Assembly: GCF_022549215.1 (NCBI RefSeq)
Contig: NZ_JAKZFC010000010.1
Location: forward strand, 1-64,000
Direction: 5' to 3'
Origin: Solibacillus palustris
Lineage (GTDB): Bacteria > Bacillota > Bacilli > Bacillales_A > Planococcaceae
DNA length: 64,000 bases
The notes below the pieces were generated by a model. The model ran no database searches and was not told the DNA's origin. It saw only the letters and a program-made list of their open reading frames with translations. Shown in pieces: positions 61,281 to 64,000 of this stretch; the first letter of the stretch is position 1, and every line of letters begins with the position of its first letter. The position numbers and the translations under genes are program-made.

Positions 61281-64000
61281 ATGGGATCGAAAAAAGCACA
61301 AAAGCTTTCAAAGGCAACCGTGGCAACCGTTTTAGCTACAAGTGGTGTAATCGTAGCAATTCCACAGTCATCGAGTGCCAGCACATTTAGTGATGTCAGC
61401 CAATATTCGGATTACTATGAGCCGATTGTCGATTTAGTTAATCGTAATATAATTAGCGGCTACCCAGATGGTACATTCAAACCAAATAAATCTATCACAC
61501 GTGAAGAAGCAGCAAAAATGCTTGCACGAACGATTGATGTCAATATAACAAACCCATCCAACCCAGGCTTTAAGGATGTAAAAACAAGCGATGCCAATTA
61601 TCGCTATATCGCAGCGTTAGCAGCAGAGGGAATTATTAATGGTTATCCGGACGGGAAATTCCATCCGAAAGAACCGATTACACGCGCGCAAATGTCAAAA
61701 ATTTTGTCGTTAGGCTTCAAATTAGGTATTTCGACAAAGTTAAATCACGGGTTTAAGGATGTGGAGAGCACAAACCCAAATGCGTACTATATTCAAACAT
61801 TGTACGATTTAAACATCACAAAAGGGGTCTCAGCCATTAAATTTGACCCATTTAATACCGTAACACGCGCGCAAATGGCGACGTTTATTTGGCGTGCAGA
61901 AAAGGCCGACCGTGGCACACCTGTCTATGAGGTTGGCGATATTATCGGGGATCAAATATACATAAACGGTGTTGCGCATACAATAGCAAATCATTTACGC
62001 AGTATTTTAAATGCCTCGAACAAAAATATTTTAAAGGGCGCTTATATTGAAGGTGACTTTACAGGCAATAAAATCAATAACATTACGAAGCTAACGATTA
62101 ATGCGAGTGGTACATCATCACGCTTACTTGCGATGGATGGCAACTACACATCCTTTGCCGGAGAGCTTGTTGTTAATGGTAGCTATTTACGCTTCAAAAA
62201 CATTAATTTTACAGGGCGTGTTGAACTTGCAGAGCCTCCGCGCCGTTCGTTAGCTGGCTTAAGCGAAGTTCGTGTAGCAGGAATTCCTAGTTTTGCAGAC
62301 TTTATCGATTGGACGCCGCCAACGAATAATAATGGTGATGATTCTTTAAACACAGATGAGGACGAGACGTTAGTTGATAAGCCTGACCCGTCAAATCCAC
62401 AAAAGAAATACAAGGATCGTATGCCAAATCTAAAGAAATATGTAGATTTTGAAGGCTCGGAGTTACGTCATGTCTATGTAACGGCCAATCATGCTTTTTT
62501 AAAGGCTGATCATGATATTGACCGCTTATATGTACAGGGAGATATCTCGAATTTTGAGCTATATGCAGATGCCAATGCGATGTACGTTGATACAGACTTC
62601 AACGTCACGATTTATGGGTCGCATGATATTGCGTATGCTTACAAAAACTCGCTAAAAAATGTGTATCTGAGATCGGATGCAACGTATGATTATTACTACG
62701 TTACAGCAGGCAATGGCTACACCAATCTTGGGGAATTTGCCTATATTACAAACGCCATTATTCCGGTAAAGAAAACAGTGAATGATGTGTTCGACGATTT
62801 TGAAACGGATGAACCAAATATTGGGTATATTGAAGACGAGGACGGGAAAGAAGTTTCGCGTGACCCTGTAGGCGATAATGATGTTTCGGACAAAACACAG
62901 CCAATTATTACGCAGCTGGATGTTAAGGCTGGTGGTACAGTGGCAGATGTAACTTTAACAGCCAATGAAAATGGTACATACTACTATGTGGTAAGACCTT
63001 CAAGCGAAAAAGCACCATCGATTAACGAAATTAAAACAGGTGGCTTTAAATTCAATGGTAGTGGTCCAATTGTGATGGATGAGCAGGTGAAATTCCAAGT
63101 AACAGGCTTAGAAACGAAAACTGAATACACTATTTACGCCATCGTTATTGATAATGCCGATAATGTATCGGAGAAGAAGTCTGTCGATTTCACAACGATT
63201 GACAATAGCCCACCACGCTTTACGTTACAGCCGGGTGCAAAACAGCCAGGCGGTAAGCGTTTTGAGGTGAAGTTCACAAAAATTAGCGAGCCCGGAACGA
63301 TTTACTACTATGTACGAGAAAAGGGCTCATCTTCAGTAGATCCAACGATTGACGACATCATTAAAAAGCATACTGGCACAAAATTAGTCACAAAGCCAGA
63401 AGATTTGACGGAAATGATTCGAGAATTCGGTCTAGATCCAAATAAAGGCACCATTCAGCCAAATACAACCTATGAAGTCTTTGCGGTAATGGTCGACAAA
63501 ACCAATAATAGATCGAATTTGGTGGAGAAGATCGAGGTTAAGACGGAAGCGCCTGATGCAGCACAGCCATATGTCGCGAATGATGCGAAATTGGAAGTGG
63601 TCGATAAGGAAAAAGGGGTTTTCGAATTTACCGTTTCCGAAGAGTTAGATCCAAAAACAGCAACTGATGTGAATAACTATACATTATCAGGGACAGCGGT
63701 ATTAAATATTACCGGTCAAAAAACGATTAAGCCTTCAAAGGTAGAAGTGAATAAAACGAAGGTACGTTTAACGATTCCAGCTTTAAATGCATTAGTTAAA
63801 GGCGATACGCTTCGTGTGACGGTTTCGAAAAATGTACTCGATTTAGCGGAAAATGAATTCGAGCATATCGATCGTTACCCAGCCGACCAAAACGCACCTC
63901 GTAATGAAGCGTATTATACGCATGAGGATGATTTGCTACCGGTCATTAAAATCAATAAGGTCATTATTGAAAAAGACCGCAACCTAGTAGAGTTCGAGGC
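61281..64000 (+). CDS. S-layer-type surface protein with three SLH domains (3' end outside window)
   Basis: Open from the ATG at 61281 (GGGAGG upstream) to the window end, at least 906 residues. The signal peptide ends near ...SSSASTF. Three SLH domains follow (about 33-90, 95-150, 155-212; motifs YPDGTFKPNKSITREEAAK and YPDGKFHPKEPITRAQMSK). Then comes a beta-rich region, an acidic linker (~345-385), and repeated fibronectin/Ig-like domains with the recurring ENGTYYYVVRPSS and EPGTIYYYVREKG elements and a Big_5-like segment. It attaches to wall polymers and forms the surface layer. Confidence 0.92.
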   Translation, partial: MGSKKAQKLSKATVATVLATSGVIVAIPQSSSASTFSDVSQYSDYYEPIVDLVNRNIISGYPDGTFKPNKSITREEAAKMLARTIDVNITNPSNPGFKDVKTSDANYRYIAALAAEGIINGYPDGKFHPKEPITRAQMSKILSLGFKLGISTKLNHGFKDVESTNPNAYYIQTLYDLNITKGVSAIKFDPFNTVTRAQMATFIWRAEKADRGTPVYEVGDIIGDQIYINGVAHTIANHLRSILNASNKNILKGAYIEGDFTGNKINNITKLTINASGTSSRLLAMDGNYTSFAGELVVNGSYLRFKNINFTGRVELAEPPRRSLAGLSEVRVAGIPSFADFIDWTPPTNNNGDDSLNTDEDETLVDKPDPSNPQKKYKDRMPNLKKYVDFEGSELRHVYVTANHAFLKADHDIDRLYVQGDISNFELYADANAMYVDTDFNVTIYGSHDIAYAYKNSLKNVYLRSDATYDYYYVTAGNGYTNLGEFAYITNAIIPVKKTVNDVFDDFETDEPNIGYIEDEDGKEVSRDPVGDNDVSDKTQPIITQLDVKAGGTVADVTLTANENGTYYYVVRPSSEKAPSINEIKTGGFKFNGSGPIVMDEQVKFQVTGLETKTEYTIYAIVIDNADNVSEKKSVDFTTIDNSPPRFTLQPGAKQPGGKRFEVKFTKISEPGTIYYYVREKGSSSVDPTIDDIIKKHTGTKLVTKPEDLTEMIREFGLDPNKGTIQPNTTYEVFAVMVDKTNNRSNLVEKIEVKTEAPDAAQPYVANDAKLEVVDKEKGVFEFTVSEELDPKTATDVNNYTLSGTAVLNITGQKTIKPSKVEVNKTKVRLTIPALNALVKGDTLRVTVSKNVLDLAENEFEHIDRYPADQNAPRNEAYYTHEDDLLPVIKINKVIIEKDRNLVEFE

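Overview
This window comes from a low-GC, spore-forming Firmicute of the order Bacillales. It looks most like the Planococcaceae (Solibacillus/Lysinibacillus type). The grounds are the Bacillus-type 5S rRNA end, SLH-anchored S-layer-like proteins, a gamma-type SASP-like gene, a seven-gene Mrp antiporter operon, MntR-, preQ1- and GntR/YtrA-type control, and AGGAGG ribosome binding sites with frequent TTG/GTG starts. It reads as ordinary chromosome: no transposase, phage module or CRISPR array is visible, and no tRNA was found.

Layout. 1-95: end of a 5S rRNA and its terminator. 113-2621: LytTR regulator divergent from isocitrate lyase (aceA), followed by a structured RNA-like 3' region. 2.7-6.0 kb: Sel1-repeat protein, a GT2 glycosyltransferase with a degenerate DXD motif, and a DUF1232 protein. 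6.1-10.2 kb: sugar kinase, ArgH-like lyase, EamA exporter, GNAT. 10.4-16.7 kb: PfkB kinase; an XRE regulator with yxlE/F/G-like ABC genes; a YetF protein; an MFS exporter. 17-23.8 kb: a KdpD-like Usp protein divergent from mrpABCDEFG. 24.06-24.34 kb: a cluster of eight DnaA-box-like 9-mers just before a YtrA-type ABC operon (24.4-27.0 kb). 27-32.4 kb: metallophosphoesterase, chemotaxis receptor, rhodanese, AlaX editing protein, small acidic protein. 32.5-36.3 kb: mntABCD with an unlisted 57-residue membrane protein in front and a promoter/MntR box. 36.3-40.7 kb: GGDEF remnant, YwrD-type gamma-glutamyltransferase, Gfo/Idh oxidoreductase, CoA-disulfide reductase. 41.2-44.2 kb: YxdLM/YxeA-like peptide-resistance ABC unit. 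44.3-46.0 kb: a gutted PLP-enzyme pseudogene and an SLH protein with a proline-rich repeat tail. 46.2-48.5 kb: queF, queC and a queuosine-precursor transporter under two preQ1-I riboswitches. 48.6-57.6 kb: YcdB/YcdC protein, SIMPL protein, SASP, two-component pair, acetamidase/formamidase, two unknown proteins and a 30-residue membrane peptide. 57.9-60.7 kb: frameshifted family III CoA-transferase and a CAP-domain protein. 61.3 kb to the end: a large S-layer-type protein running off the window.

The most unusual content is non-coding. A set of modular intergenic repeats recurs through the window. One module (called C here) appears five or more times as hairpin A followed by a closed stem holding hairpin B. 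The stem sequences differ between copies but the pairing is kept by compensatory changes. C combines with flanking modules (A, B, D) in a fixed order in three places and with another (F) in a fourth. A separate 36-bp repeat (E) supplies the stop codons of two genes 53 kb apart. I cannot name these elements. The DnaA-box cluster, the 12-bp hairpin covering the queF ribosome binding site and the small gene ahead of mntA are the other items most worth following up.
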